This document shows, piece after piece, positions 29,546 through 38,169 of a stretch of DNA of 64,000 nucleotides (within the stretch, counting starts at the first letter, position 1; every line of letters starts with the position of its first letter). The notes under the pieces are model-generated. The model had not been told where the DNA came from and ran no database searches. It was given only the letters and a program-made list of their open reading frames with translations. The position numbers and the translations under genes are program-made. This DNA comes from Polaribacter cellanae (GTDB lineage Bacteria; Bacteroidota; Bacteroidia; Flavobacteriales; Flavobacteriaceae): contig NZ_CP071869.1 of NCBI RefSeq assembly GCF_017569185.1, positions 2,036,001 to 2,100,000 of the forward strand, in the 5' to 3' direction.

Positions 29546-30859
29546 CTATTTCATAGGTACTTTTACAATTACAGTTTCTCCTCTTCCTTTTTCGTTGGCG
29601 ATACTCTGTATGGTCCATAAGTCTTTAAAATTATCTCCATCTACAGTAGTTCCACTGTAATCTCCCCAAGAAGTTCCATTGGTTGCTCCTCTACCTTCAC
29701 CTAAATTTACAATATTTTTTAAGGTTCCTTTTGGATCATTCGCATATCTAAATGCCATTCTTGGACTAATAAACATATTTTTATTCGTTTCTTGAAAACC
29801 CACTAAAACATCGTTATTAGAATTTACACCAATGGTTGTTTGTATGTAATTTGTTCCTTTTTTATGAATTAAACCTGTTTGTACAATGGTTCCATCTGTT
29901 TTTACTTGATGCCATTGAACAGCAGAGTTTCCTTCTACATTTACTGCCTGAGAAAACCAAATATAACCTCCTTGCATCACTAAGTTTTTTGGGTTTCTAT
30001 CTCCAGAAGATGTTTTTTGCTCTGTTCCTTTTTGTGGCGATTGTGGTGGATAATTTATGTATTTTAAATGATGGCGTTTATTCCCAACTTCTTCATAAAC
30101 AGGAGAACCATCACTTGCAGAAGTTACTTTATTAATAACAAATCGATCTCCTTTAATTTCGAAAAAATATAAATCTTCTGTATTGTCTTGTGTAAAAATA
30201 GGGTGTCCTAAACTTCCTTTAAAATGATATACTGTAGCTGGTTTTCCAGATTTTACTTCTTTAGATTTTAAAACAAATGTTCTTTCATCTCCACCAGGAA
30301 AAGAATAAGCAATCCATTTTTTGCTATAACCAATTCCACCACCATCTACACCATTTGGTGCAGAAACAGGGTAAACATTCCATGCTTTATTTGGATTATT
30401 CGTTTCTGAAACAGCAACATTTACTGGTTTCTTTTTTGCTTTATCCCAAGGATTCCATAAATCGAAAACAAACATTTTATTATGTGCATCGTAATACATT
30501 TTTGGGTCTATTCCGTTATTAAAGCATCTTTGAGAAGCACCATCTATAAAGTTTCCTTTTTTATCGTAAATAACTAAGCCAGAATTAGAACCATGTAAAA
30601 TATAACCTCCACCAATGGCAATTTGCGGATCTACTTGTCTGTTTCCATCCATACTTCCATTAAACTGCATGTAGCCATTTATGGTTTTAGGGTTTCCACC
30701 TTGTACACGTTGTTTACAGTTATCATTTCTAAATTCGTTTTTATGAATTGGTATAACAACTTCGGTTCTTGAAGGTGCAATTTGGTTTTGTGCAGATAGT
30801 ACTGTGGAAACTGATAAAGCAACTCCTAAAATAGTGACTATTTTTTTTGTGAATGTCAT
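29546..30859 (-). CDS. Secreted beta-propeller-like protein of unknown function
   Basis: The frame opens at 30913 (455 aa), but the ATG at 30859 (MTFTKKIVTILGVALSVSTVLSAQ) gives a clean signal peptide and is preferred (437 aa). The mature protein has repeated beta-strand blocks and a late GTSWGDYSGTTVDGDNFKD motif. That motif is common in secreted sialidase-like or BNR-type propellers, although no catalytic residues can be assigned. Unlike many flavobacterial exoproteins it lacks an obvious C-terminal sorting domain. It has no operon partners. Confidence 0.65.
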   Translation of the reverse strand: MTFTKKIVTILGVALSVSTVLSAQNQIAPSRTEVVIPIHKNEFRNDNCKQRVQGGNPKTINGYMQFNGSMDGNRQVDPQIAIGGGYILHGSNSGLVIYDKKGNFIDGASQRCFNNGIDPKMYYDAHNKMFVFDLWNPWDKAKKKPVNVAVSETNNPNKAWNVYPVSAPNGVDGGGIGYSKKWIAYSFPGGDERTFVLKSKEVKSGKPATVYHFKGSLGHPIFTQDNTEDLYFFEIKGDRFVINKVTSASDGSPVYEEVGNKRHHLKYINYPPQSPQKGTEQKTSSGDRNPKNLVMQGGYIWFSQAVNVEGNSAVQWHQVKTDGTIVQTGLIHKKGTNYIQTTIGVNSNNDVLVGFQETNKNMFISPRMAFRYANDPKGTLKNIVNLGEGRGATNGTSWGDYSGTTVDGDNFKDLWTIQSIANEKGRGETVIVKVPMK

Positions 30860-30913
30860 ACTTTTTATTGAAAAATGGTTGGTTTTATTAGAATGATAAT
30901 TTTGTTTTTTCAA

Positions 30914-31373
30914 ATTTCTTAAATAAATCGGTTTAAAAGGGAGAAAATTTATGCAATTATGGGAGTTATAATAAGCGTAGGTAAATTATATTAGTTATAA
31001 AATGGATATTTAGTGGTTAAAACTGTTATTTTAAAGTAAAAAAATATTTCTTTAATATAATTTTAACCTTGGCATCTTCTTTGATTTTAGTTCACAAAAT
31101 CCAATACTATAAACTCAAAATTTAAGATTACCAGTCCAAAACCTTGTCTCGAAAATTGGAAAAAAATGTCTTCTAAAGAAAAAGGAAATGTTACAGGTAC
31201 TAAAAAATGAGAACTCCACATCTAAAAATAAAAAGAGAGCTATTTAAAATGCTTAAAAAATTACCTGAATTTATTTCATAAAAAAATAAGATTATAAACT
31301 AGCTATAGTTTGCCTATTTCTTTTGATGTTGAATAATCATGTGATTTTTTTAGGTAGAGATTAATATACAATA
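30914..31373. other. 460-nt intergenic region without a supported gene
   Basis: AT-rich spacer. Two tiny frames overlap here on the plus strand: ATG at 31167 (14 codons) and ATG at 31208 (24 residues, MRTPHLKIKRELF...). Nothing supports them as genes; they may be debris of a lost gene. No clear promoter or terminator was seen. Confidence 0.3.
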
Positions 31374-32066
31374 TTAAATAGATTTAAAACTAAACCCTTT
31401 TTCAGAAAATTCTTTTAAAAATTTTGGCAACACAAAACGCAATTTCTCAGAGGCTTTTATACTATCATGAAAAACAATAATGCTTCCGTTTTTGGTATTT
31501 TTAAGAACATTTTGCAAACATTTTTCTTTAGAAATTGAGGTGTCGAAATCTGCAGATAAAACGTCCCACATAATAATTTTGTAGCCTTTTTTTAAAATTT
31601 CTATTGCTTGACTTTTTTTAATTTTTCCATAAGGAGGTCTAAACAACTTCGGTTTTTCCTGTAAGGTTCTCAAAACCTTGTAGGTATTTTTACCATTCTC
31701 ATTTAAGCCTATAAGCTTTTGAGAACCTTGCAGGAGTTTATCACACTCTAAAAAATCATCAATATAAATAGTGTTTTTACTTTTCCAGCCATTCAAATGA
31801 TTTTGAGTATGGTTCCCAACAGAATGTTCATCAGCAATAATTCTTTTAAATATTTCTGGATGGTTTTGTATGTTTTTTCCAATGCAAAAAAAAGTAGCTT
31901 TTGCATTGTATTTTTTTAATTCAGTTATTACAAAATTAGTAATTTCTGGAGTTGGACCATCGTCGAAAGTAAGATATATTTCCTTTTTATCCGAAGAAAA
32001 ACGCCAGGTATATTTAGAGAAGATTCTCGCAATAAAATCTGGCGTTCGGGGGAGATATACTTTCAT
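31374..32066 (-). CDS. NodB-type polysaccharide deacetylase
   Basis: This 230-aa carbohydrate esterase 4 protein shows motif 1 TFDDGP (33-38), motif 2 HSVGNHTQNH (81-90), motif 3 RPPYGK (143-148), motif 4 MWDVLSADFD (about 165-174) and motif 5 IVFHDS (about 196-201). All metal and catalytic residues are present. No signal peptide is visible, so it may act inside the cell or be exported another way. Residues about 111-137, between motifs 2 and 3, consist largely of two 27-bp palindromic repeats translated in frame. It lies 6 nt after the DUF2723 gene, likely in one operon. Confidence 0.88.
   Translation of the reverse strand: MKVYLPRTPDFIARIFSKYTWRFSSDKKEIYLTFDDGPTPEITNFVITELKKYNAKATFFCIGKNIQNHPEIFKRIIADEHSVGNHTQNHLNGWKSKNTIYIDDFLECDKLLQGSQKLIGLNENGKNTYKVLRTLQEKPKLFRPPYGKIKKSQAIEILKKGYKIIMWDVLSADFDTSISKEKCLQNVLKNTKNGSIIVFHDSIKASEKLRFVLPKFLKEFSEKGFSFKSI
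31658..31684. repeat. 27-bp palindromic repeat inside the deacetylase gene (copy 1)
   Basis: Plus-strand arms CCTGTAAGGTT / AACCTTGTAGG surround the centre. In the gene's direction it encodes TYKVLRTLQE in the same codon phase and orientation as the mfd copy. Confidence 0.75.
31708..31734. repeat. 27-bp palindromic repeat inside the deacetylase gene (copy 2)
   Basis: This is a more diverged copy: CCTATAAGCTTTTG then AGAACCTTGCAGG. It is read in another phase (LLQGSQKLIG). It lies 23 nt from copy 1. Confidence 0.6.
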
Positions 32067-32072
32067 AAAAAC

Positions 32073-35000
32073 TTATTGCCCATCTGGTAATAAATGACTA
32101 AAAAGCTTAAAGATATCGTCTACAGATCGTTTTTGTTTTGTAACATATTCTGCATCTTTATCGTAATTTTTTAAATCATTTAAAAGAGAATCTAAAATGT
32201 AAAATGTTCTTTGGAACTCGTCTTCTATTGCATTTAAATCTTCTAACTTAAAAGTACTAAACCAAATTGCTTTTTCTTTGTATAGATTTAATAATATCTC
32301 TGCAGTTTCTCTTGCTTTTTTTTGTTTTCCTAATTTATAATACATTTCTGGATACCCTAAAGACAAACTATAATGGTCGAATTTTTCGATTGGTAATTTG
32401 TCTAAAGATAAATCTAATACTTCAACAGCTTTAATGGTATCGCCTTCTTTTGCGAATGCTTCAGACAAACGCATTAAACTATTTCTTAGAGAAATGGCGT
32501 TTCTTTTGGTTTGTTCATCTAAATAAATTTCTCCATTATTAATGTTTCTCCATTCTAATTTTTTAATATTGTTGTACATTTTTTCAGTATCTATTCTTCC
32601 AACATCAAATAAGCTTAATTCTCTTAGTTTCCCACTTTCATCTTCAAATTTAATAGGAGTTTTAATAGGAACTAATTTAAAAGCCAAACCATCTAACTGT
32701 AAGTAATCTTTTAGCCAAATATATTCTTCATCTGCATTTGCACCACCTGTAAAATATATAGGTCGTTTCCAATCGTTATTTGCCAAAATATCTAACATTA
32801 AAATACGATTTTTAGCAATTGCGCTTCCAATGTTAATATCTATATAATCTACAATTTTGTCTGCATCTTTTTGTGCAACAATACCACTTTTTAAAACATT
32901 TTCTTTGTTTACAGGGATTCTAATTTTAGTAGTTGGCATCATTTTTTCGGGAATACCATTATCATCTAAATCATAAAAAGTACGCTTGTTATTACTTTGC
33001 ATCCAACGCATAAAATCTTTTATGGCAATTACAGAATCTTTTGGAACTGCTCTTAATTCTTCAAAGAAGTAAGCAACATCTAAACTACCATATTTATAAT
33101 CTTCATGTGTTAATTGAGAAGGAATTGGAGGCGCATCGTAAGTGGCACGCTTCATTTGATCTATGTACCAATCTGTGGCAAATAAACTTGTGTTTACAAG
33201 CTTTAAATCGGTTCTAATACCTTCTACTTCTTGCATATACCAAAGTGGAAATGTATCATTATCTCCAATCGTAAACATAATTGCATTTTGGTCGCAACTT
33301 TCTAAATATGCTTGTGCATTTAAACGAGTGGTATATCTGCCAGATCTATCGTGATCATTCCAATTTTCGGAAGCCATTAATGTTGGAACTGCCAATAGCG
33401 AAACCACAGAAACTGCAACTGCAACTGTTTTTTTGTTCGCAAACTTTTTTAAATATTCGTACAAAGCTAAAACTCCAAATCCAATCCAAATGGCAAAAAT
33501 GTAAAAACTACCCACAACTGCATAATCTCTTTCTCTTGGTTCAAAAGGTTTTGGGTTCGTATAAAAAATAATGGCAAAACCAGTAAATGCAAAAAATAAA
33601 AAGAGTGTGAAAAAGTTTTTTTTGTCCCATTTAATTTGAAAAAACAATCCAATAAGCCCTAAAATTAGAGGTAAAAAATAATATTTATTTCGTCCTTTAT
33701 TTTCTAAAACTTGGGTAGGTAATTTTTTTTGAGAGCCTAATCTTGCTTCGTCAATAAAATTGATTCCACTAATCCAATTTCCATTAAAAATATCTAATCT
33801 TCCTTGAATATCGTTTTGTCTTCCTACAAAATTCCACATAAAATAGCGCCCATACATGTAGCCAAACTGATAGCTAAACATAAATTTCATGTTTTCTGCG
33901 AAAGTAGGTCTACGTTTGCTGTTTTTTGGAATTCCAGCAACTGCTTTATACATTTCTTCTGCAGCAGGATCTACCATTCTTGGAATAAAACCTTTGTGTT
34001 TGTCGGACCAATTTCTATTGGCGTTTTTGTATTTATTTACAATAACATATTTACCATTTTTTTTCTCATACTTTGGCTTATCGTCTTTAAAAGGTTTAGC
34101 TTTATCTTGGTCGTTATTGTATTTATTGGAGTAATAGGTGTCGTAAAAAACGTTGGCATCTCCATATTGTTCACGTTCATAATAAGCTAATAATTCACGA
34201 GCACTAGAGGGGTTGTTTTCGTTAATGGTTGTGTCTGCATTTGCTCTAATTGGCAACATCATCCAAGAAGAAAAACCAATCATAATAAATAAAATCGAAA
34301 GAATTAAAGTATTTGTATGTACTTTGTTTTTTTTTCGTGTATATTTTAAACCGAAAAAGAAGAGTGCAATTAAAATAATTCCTGCAATAATTGTTCCTGA
34401 GTTATAGGGTAAACCCACAGTATTAATAAAGAATAATTCTGATGCACTTAGGAATTTTAGCGTAAAAGGAAATAAAAATTTAAAAACAAAAGCTAAAACA
34501 ACAACAGATAAAACGGTTGCGATTGCAGTGGTTTTTATAGTGATATTTTTGTACGTTTTAAAGAAATATAGCATTACAATTGCTGGTATTACTAGCAAAG
34601 AAAGTATATGAACACCAAAAGATAAACCAACCACAAAACTTATTAAAATAAGCCATTTATTTCCTCTTGGGTTTGTAATTTCACTTTCCCATTTTAGGCC
34701 TAGCCAGAATAAAATTGCCATTAAAAAAGACGACATTGCATATACTTCGCCTTCTACAGCACTAAACCAAAAACTATCTGAAAATGTATAAGCCAAAGAA
34801 CCCACAAGGCTACTTCCTAAAATAGCGATATAACTGCCACCTGTAAATTTCCCAGATTTTAAAGCTAGTTTCTCCCCCAAGTTCGTGATGGTCCAAAACA
34901 TAAATAAAATGGTAAATGCACTTGCAAGAGCAGACATAAAGTTTACCATTTTTGCGATTTCTGCATTATCTGAAGTAAACATGGCAAAAAAGGCTCCTAA

Positions 35001-35183
35001 CATTTGAAACAATGGTGCACCTGGTGGATGCCCAACTTCTAACTTTACAGCAGTAGAAATATACTCTCCAACGTCCCAAGCACTAACTGTTGGTTCTAAT
35101 GTTAAAGTATAGGTAGTTAAGGCAATAGCAAATGTAACCCATCCTAAAATGATGTTCCATTTCTTAAAATTTTCTGATGTCAT
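32073..35183 (-). CDS. DUF2723 multi-span membrane protein, glycosyltransferase-like
   Basis: The preferred start is ATG at 35183 (MTSENFKKWNIILGW, 1036 aa); an upstream ATG at 35192 is also possible. The N-terminal half has about 12 TM helices and the conserved TLEPTVSAWDVGEYISTAVK (about 26-45) and VGHPPGAPLFQMLG motifs, which resemble the Asp-containing loop of GT-C type transferases. The C-terminal half is soluble, with TPR-like helices near the end. DUF2723 proteins are near-universal in Bacteroidetes and are proposed O-mannosyltransferase-like enzymes; the function here is inferred. It is probably cotranscribed with the deacetylase. Confidence 0.85.
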   Translation of the reverse strand: MTSENFKKWNIILGWVTFAIALTTYTLTLEPTVSAWDVGEYISTAVKLEVGHPPGAPLFQMLGAFFAMFTSDNAEIAKMVNFMSALASAFTILFMFWTITNLGEKLALKSGKFTGGSYIAILGSSLVGSLAYTFSDSFWFSAVEGEVYAMSSFLMAILFWLGLKWESEITNPRGNKWLILISFVVGLSFGVHILSLLVIPAIVMLYFFKTYKNITIKTTAIATVLSVVVLAFVFKFLFPFTLKFLSASELFFINTVGLPYNSGTIIAGIILIALFFFGLKYTRKKNKVHTNTLILSILFIMIGFSSWMMLPIRANADTTINENNPSSARELLAYYEREQYGDANVFYDTYYSNKYNNDQDKAKPFKDDKPKYEKKNGKYVIVNKYKNANRNWSDKHKGFIPRMVDPAAEEMYKAVAGIPKNSKRRPTFAENMKFMFSYQFGYMYGRYFMWNFVGRQNDIQGRLDIFNGNWISGINFIDEARLGSQKKLPTQVLENKGRNKYYFLPLILGLIGLFFQIKWDKKNFFTLFLFFAFTGFAIIFYTNPKPFEPRERDYAVVGSFYIFAIWIGFGVLALYEYLKKFANKKTVAVAVSVVSLLAVPTLMASENWNDHDRSGRYTTRLNAQAYLESCDQNAIMFTIGDNDTFPLWYMQEVEGIRTDLKLVNTSLFATDWYIDQMKRATYDAPPIPSQLTHEDYKYGSLDVAYFFEELRAVPKDSVIAIKDFMRWMQSNNKRTFYDLDDNGIPEKMMPTTKIRIPVNKENVLKSGIVAQKDADKIVDYIDINIGSAIAKNRILMLDILANNDWKRPIYFTGGANADEEYIWLKDYLQLDGLAFKLVPIKTPIKFEDESGKLRELSLFDVGRIDTEKMYNNIKKLEWRNINNGEIYLDEQTKRNAISLRNSLMRLSEAFAKEGDTIKAVEVLDLSLDKLPIEKFDHYSLSLGYPEMYYKLGKQKKARETAEILLNLYKEKAIWFSTFKLEDLNAIEDEFQRTFYILDSLLNDLKNYDKDAEYVTKQKRSVDDIFKLFSHLLPDGQ

Positions 35184-35305
35184 AATGAACAAATAATATG
35201 TTGCGAATTTAATAATAATTATTATTAAATGACTATTCTATGTATTTTATTGCAAGCATTCTACTTCATAAAACTTTGTTAAAAGTAAAAATTGCAAAAA
35301 AATGT

Positions 35306-35335
35306 TTGTGAATTTAAAAGAATGCATTAAATTTG
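35306..35335 (+). promoter_or_regulatory. Promoter of tRNA-Gln
   Basis: TTG (35306-35308), 19 nt, TAAATTTG (35328-35335): a full Bacteroidetes -33/-7 promoter. The tRNA starts 18 nt further on. Confidence 0.75.
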
Positions 35336-35352
35336 CATCCGCTAAGAAGCAT

Positions 35353-35424
35353 TGGCCTATGGTGTAATTGGTAACACACCGGTTTTTGGTACCGACATTC
35401 AAGGTTCGAGTCCTTGTAGGCCAA
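35353..35424 (+). tRNA. tRNA-Gln (anticodon UUG)
   Basis: A 72-nt cloverleaf: acceptor TGGCCTA / TAGGCCA with discriminator A, D arm GTGT/ACAC, anticodon loop TTTTGGT (anticodon TTG, reads CAA), T arm CAAGG-TTCGAGT-CCTTG. CCA is not encoded. It has a perfect promoter and a terminator. It marks the end of the core gene block; the next genes are mobile debris. Confidence 0.95.
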
Positions 35425-35428
35425 CTTT

Positions 35429-35460
35429 AAACCCTCTTAATCGATTGATTTAGAGGGTTT
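35429..35460 (+). terminator. Terminator of tRNA-Gln
   Basis: Arms AAACCCTCT and AGAGGGTTT with a 14-nt loop, followed by a T-rich tract, start 5 nt after the tRNA. Confidence 0.85.
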
Positions 35461-35569
35461 TTTAATTTTTTACTTCCGATTATATCCCGATTTATTTAAT
35501 TCCGAAATTTATATTTAATTCTTTCTTAAAATGTTCTATAAATCTATAATAGAAACAAATTTAAAGAAA

Positions 35570-35604
35570 AAAATCTCAAGATTATTTTCTAATCTTGAGA
35601 TTTT
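35570..35604 (-). terminator. Terminator of a truncated gene
   Basis: Perfect 14-bp arms AAAATCTCAAGATT / AATCTTGAGATTTT lie 25 nt downstream of the stop codon of the minus-strand gene fragment at 35629-35778. On the minus strand a T run follows. Confidence 0.7.
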
Positions 35605-35628
35605 AAAATTTTTCTATTTTTTTACAAT

Positions 35629-35778
35629 TTATTTTTTATCCAAACCCTCTAAATATTTAACTCCATTTTTCAACCTTTCTACTTTTATTTTTTCTAATCC
35701 AATATCTTTCATTAAGATAATTTGGTTTTTAAGAAATTCTTTTTCTAAAGATTTTTCTTTGTTTAAATAATAATAAAT
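35629..35778 (-). pseudogene. 3' fragment of an unknown gene cut by an IS982 element
   Basis: An open frame of 49 codons plus stop begins exactly at the IS inverted repeat and ends at 35629. The peptide starts IYYYLNKEKSLEKEF and ends VKYLEGLDKK. The charged, helix-rich composition and the strong terminator after it suggest a genuine C-terminus whose upstream part was lost. The rest of the gene is not found on the other side of the IS, so a deletion has occurred too. Family unknown. Confidence 0.55.
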
Positions 35779-36755
35779 ACCCGTTGTGCATTTTGATTTA
35801 GTATAAAAAAGTTGTCCATATTACTGATAATCAGTAAATTGATTTAACTACAAATCATTTACAATGAGCAACTTAAACGCAAATTATGAAAGAATACTGA
35901 AAGTTTTAAGAAAAATATCAAAAGAACAGCTTTTAATCTATCAAAGGAGAAAGCTTAAAATGAGCGATTTAGAATTGATTAGTTTAAGTTTAACTGCTGA
36001 ATTTATGGGAATTGACAGTGAAAATGATTTATTTAGAAACCTTCCTGAGTCATTTTTACTAAAAATCGAAAGAAGCGTTTACAATAGAAGAAGGAGAAAT
36101 TTATTTGAGCACACAAACAGTATTCGTTTAAAATTAGCTTCCTTCTTTAATGATTTTGAAAATTATTTCGTGATTGATAGTATGCCCTTAGAGGTTTCTA
36201 AGTTTTCAAGAAGTGCACGTTCTACAGTTTGCAAAGAAAATATTGAAAACGCACCAAATAAAGGATTTTGTGCCTCACAAGGTTCGAAATATTACGTATA
36301 TAAATTACATGCGATTTGCTCTATTAGTGGGGTTTTTAAAGTATTGATTTAAGTCCAGCATCTGTACATGACATCAACTATTTAAAGGATATCAAAGATG
36401 AAATTAGTAATTGTACTTTAATTGGAGATCGTGGTTATTTATCGGCAGAAATTCAGTTAAACTTATTTGAAACCTGTAATATAAAATTGAATACTCCAAT
36501 GAGAAACAATCAAAACAACTATAAGAAACAACCTTATATCTTTAGAAAAAAAAGAAAACGAATAGAAACTTTATTCTCACAGCTCTGCGGCCAATTTATG
36601 ATTAGAAGAAATTATGCAAAATCTTTTGATGGATTTAAAACCAGAGTACTGTCGAAAATAACTTCTTTAACAACTATACAATACATCAATAAGTTTATTT
36701 TTGATAGAAATATCAATAACATTAAAATTAGCATAATTTAAAATGCACAACGGGT
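35779..36755 (+). mobile_element. IS982-family insertion sequence, copy A (defective)
   Basis: A 977-bp element is bounded by perfect 16-bp inverted repeats ACCCGTTGTGCATTTT (35779-35794) and AAAATGCACAACGGGT (36740-36755). The flanks do not show a convincing target duplication: on the left a minus-strand gene is cut, on the right an IS256 transposase is cut. So adjacent DNA was deleted or rearranged after insertion. Confidence 0.85.
35864..36741 (+). pseudogene. IS982 transposase with frameshift
   Basis: The first frame (35864-36352, 162 aa) covers the N-terminal part with SDLELISLSLTAEFMGIDSE and the DDE Asp in YFVIDSMPLEV (about 105-115). It breaks off at VFKVLI. The frame continues one phase over with DLSPASVHDINYLKDI, then LIGDRGYL (second Asp) and the terminal RKRIETLFSQLCGQF (Glu), to 36741. 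One missing base near 36345 in GTATTGATT explains the break. IS982 transposases are normally one frame, so this copy is probably dead. Confidence 0.85.
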
Positions 36756-36961
36756 ATACAACTAATTTAATCGAAAACTTAAATGGTAAAATTAGAAAAT
36801 ATACAAAAAACAAACTCTCTTTTCCAACAGACGATGCTGTGATGAAATCAGTTTATCTAGCAGTAAGAGAAAGTACTAAAAAATGGAAAATGCCATTTTG
36901 AAATTGGGGCATTATTTTAAACCAATTTTTAGCTATATTTGAAAACAGGATTAAACTATAA
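36755..36961 (+). pseudogene. C-terminal remnant of an IS256 (mutator) transposase
   Basis: The frame reads [20 protein letters not shown] ... [18 protein letters not shown] ... KKWKMPF, an in-frame TGA at 36899-36901, then NWGIILNQFLAIFENRIKL and stop. This is the conserved tail of IS256 transposases. The stop codon and loss of everything upstream make it dead. Sequence at about 36985-37012 (TTTTTTGGATAGTGTCAAG) looks like the element's terminal inverted repeat. Confidence 0.8.
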
Positions 36962-37008
36962 ATAATTTAACCCTGAATTTTTAAACTTACACAGTTTTTT
37001 GGATAGTG

Positions 37009-37473
37009 TCAAGTTTTTCTTTGAAACAATTTATTTTTGAATTCGAAAGTAGTTTGTTTTTGAAAAAAATCTAAATAAAATTGAAATGCCTCATCGCACA
37101 ATTTTTCAAAAGTTTCGGTAGGTAAATATCTACATTTATTCATCTGTTCTTCAAAATCATTATTAAACTTATTTAGCAGCTCATATTCAAATACTTGTTT
37201 ATTAATGGACTTTAAAAAAATGTAGGTACTTCCAATTCTTTTTTTAAAATTTTCATCAACAGTAATGATTTTTAATTTATTAATTTCTTCAAAAATTGTC
37301 CAAATAAAAAATCCAGCAAGTTTACCAACTCCCTGATTGGTTAACCAATCAGGGAAATTTATATCCATATGATATATAATTTCCTCGAGTAAATAAGGAT
37401 TGGACTCTTTTAATTTTCTTAAACGAATATCTTCATTTTTAATAGCTTCATAAAACTCTTCTTTTGTTTGCAT
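37009..37473 (-). CDS. Hypothetical 154-aa protein
   Basis: A helix-rich, acidic, cytoplasmic protein with no recognised family. The middle has NFPDWLTNQGVGKLAGFFIW, possibly a helical pair. Its stop codon lies inside the presumed IS256 end, so the natural C-terminus may have been replaced. The gene overlaps the decayed lipoprotein gene by 55 nt. Size and position beside a small lipoprotein are reminiscent of immunity-type genes, but that is only a guess. Confidence 0.45.
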   Translation of the reverse strand: MQTKEEFYEAIKNEDIRLRKLKESNPYLLEEIIYHMDINFPDWLTNQGVGKLAGFFIWTIFEEINKLKIITVDENFKKRIGSTYIFLKSINKQVFEYELLNKFNNDFEEQMNKCRYLPTETFEKLCDEAFQFYLDFFQKQTTFEFKNKLFQRKT

Positions 37474-38169
37474 TTGTATTGTTGATTTAATTTTTCTAAT
37501 TGTTTTTGTAAGAAATTGACACTGTTATCAGTAATTAATTCATTATTTTTTTGACTTTTCAGTTTAGTTTTGTTCTTCATTAAAGAATCTATTTGCCTTG
37601 TATTAAACTTTTCTACAACACTTTTATTATCAATAATTTTAAAAACTATCTTGTTGTTTTTAGTTGTAACAAACTAGGGAATTTCAGATCTGTATTCATT
37701 ATTTCCAATCACTCTATCATCTAATCCAATAGTTATATTTGTGTTGTTTTTATACATATACCCCTTAAAAAATTTTCCAGCTTCCTTAGTCGAACTATTT
37801 ACTACTTCAAAATTTAAAGTATCATTTTTTAAAAAGATTTTTTCTAAACGTAAGTCGATATCTTTTTTTACAATTTTAGTACGTGAACCAACCTTTTCTT
37901 TTAGGAAAAAGTTAAAATTCATTTCCCCTTGTATTTCATCCAAATTATTTTCTTCTTTTAAACTTAGTTTTATTTTAAAGATAAACCTGCTTCCCTATTT
38001 CTGATATTTTTTTAGTTCTAAAGTAGGTTGTAATACCGTAGTCATTAGGAATGTCTATGTAAGTAATGACATAAAAAGTATAATCCCCTTTAAAGGATTC
38101 TATTTTACTTGTACAAGAAGTATGTAATTGAATTATCCAGAGAAAGAAAAGAATATATTTTTGCTTCAT
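37419..38169 (-). pseudogene. Decayed lipoprotein gene
   Basis: It starts with MKQKYILFFLWIIQLHTSC, a lipoprotein signal (lipobox Cys at 19). The frame reads to about 37990, then must shift (SEIGKQ / SRFIFKIKLSLKEE) to continue through the 89-aa frame ending at 37674. There an in-frame TAG (SEIP*FVTTK) is followed by another 84 open codons (VVEKFNTRQIDSLMK...) to 37419. So one frameshift and one nonsense mutation split a gene of about 245 codons. Family unknown. Confidence 0.6.

Noticed and set aside
33804..34190. 128-codon plus-strand frame within the DUF2723 gene
   Set aside because: Antisense shadow of a long membrane protein gene; hydrophobic composition mirrors the TM codons.
35200..35230. 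Fur box AATAATAATTATTATT upstream of the DUF2723 gene
   Set aside because: The palindrome is pure A/T in an AT-rich genome and the gene has no link to iron.
35531..35770. 79-codon plus-strand frame after tRNA-Gln
   Set aside because: It is the complement of the minus-strand gene fragment 35629-35778 and its terminator hairpin; the minus frame has the more protein-like composition.
36340..36352. Programmed -1 frameshift in IS982 copy A
   Set aside because: IS982 transposases are single frames, the site GTATTGATT is not a slippery heptamer, and the neighbouring elements are decaying; a plain mutation is simpler.
36899..36901. Selenocysteine at the in-frame TGA of the IS256 remnant
   Set aside because: The gene is already truncated at its 5' side and no SECIS-like hairpin or Sec machinery is visible.
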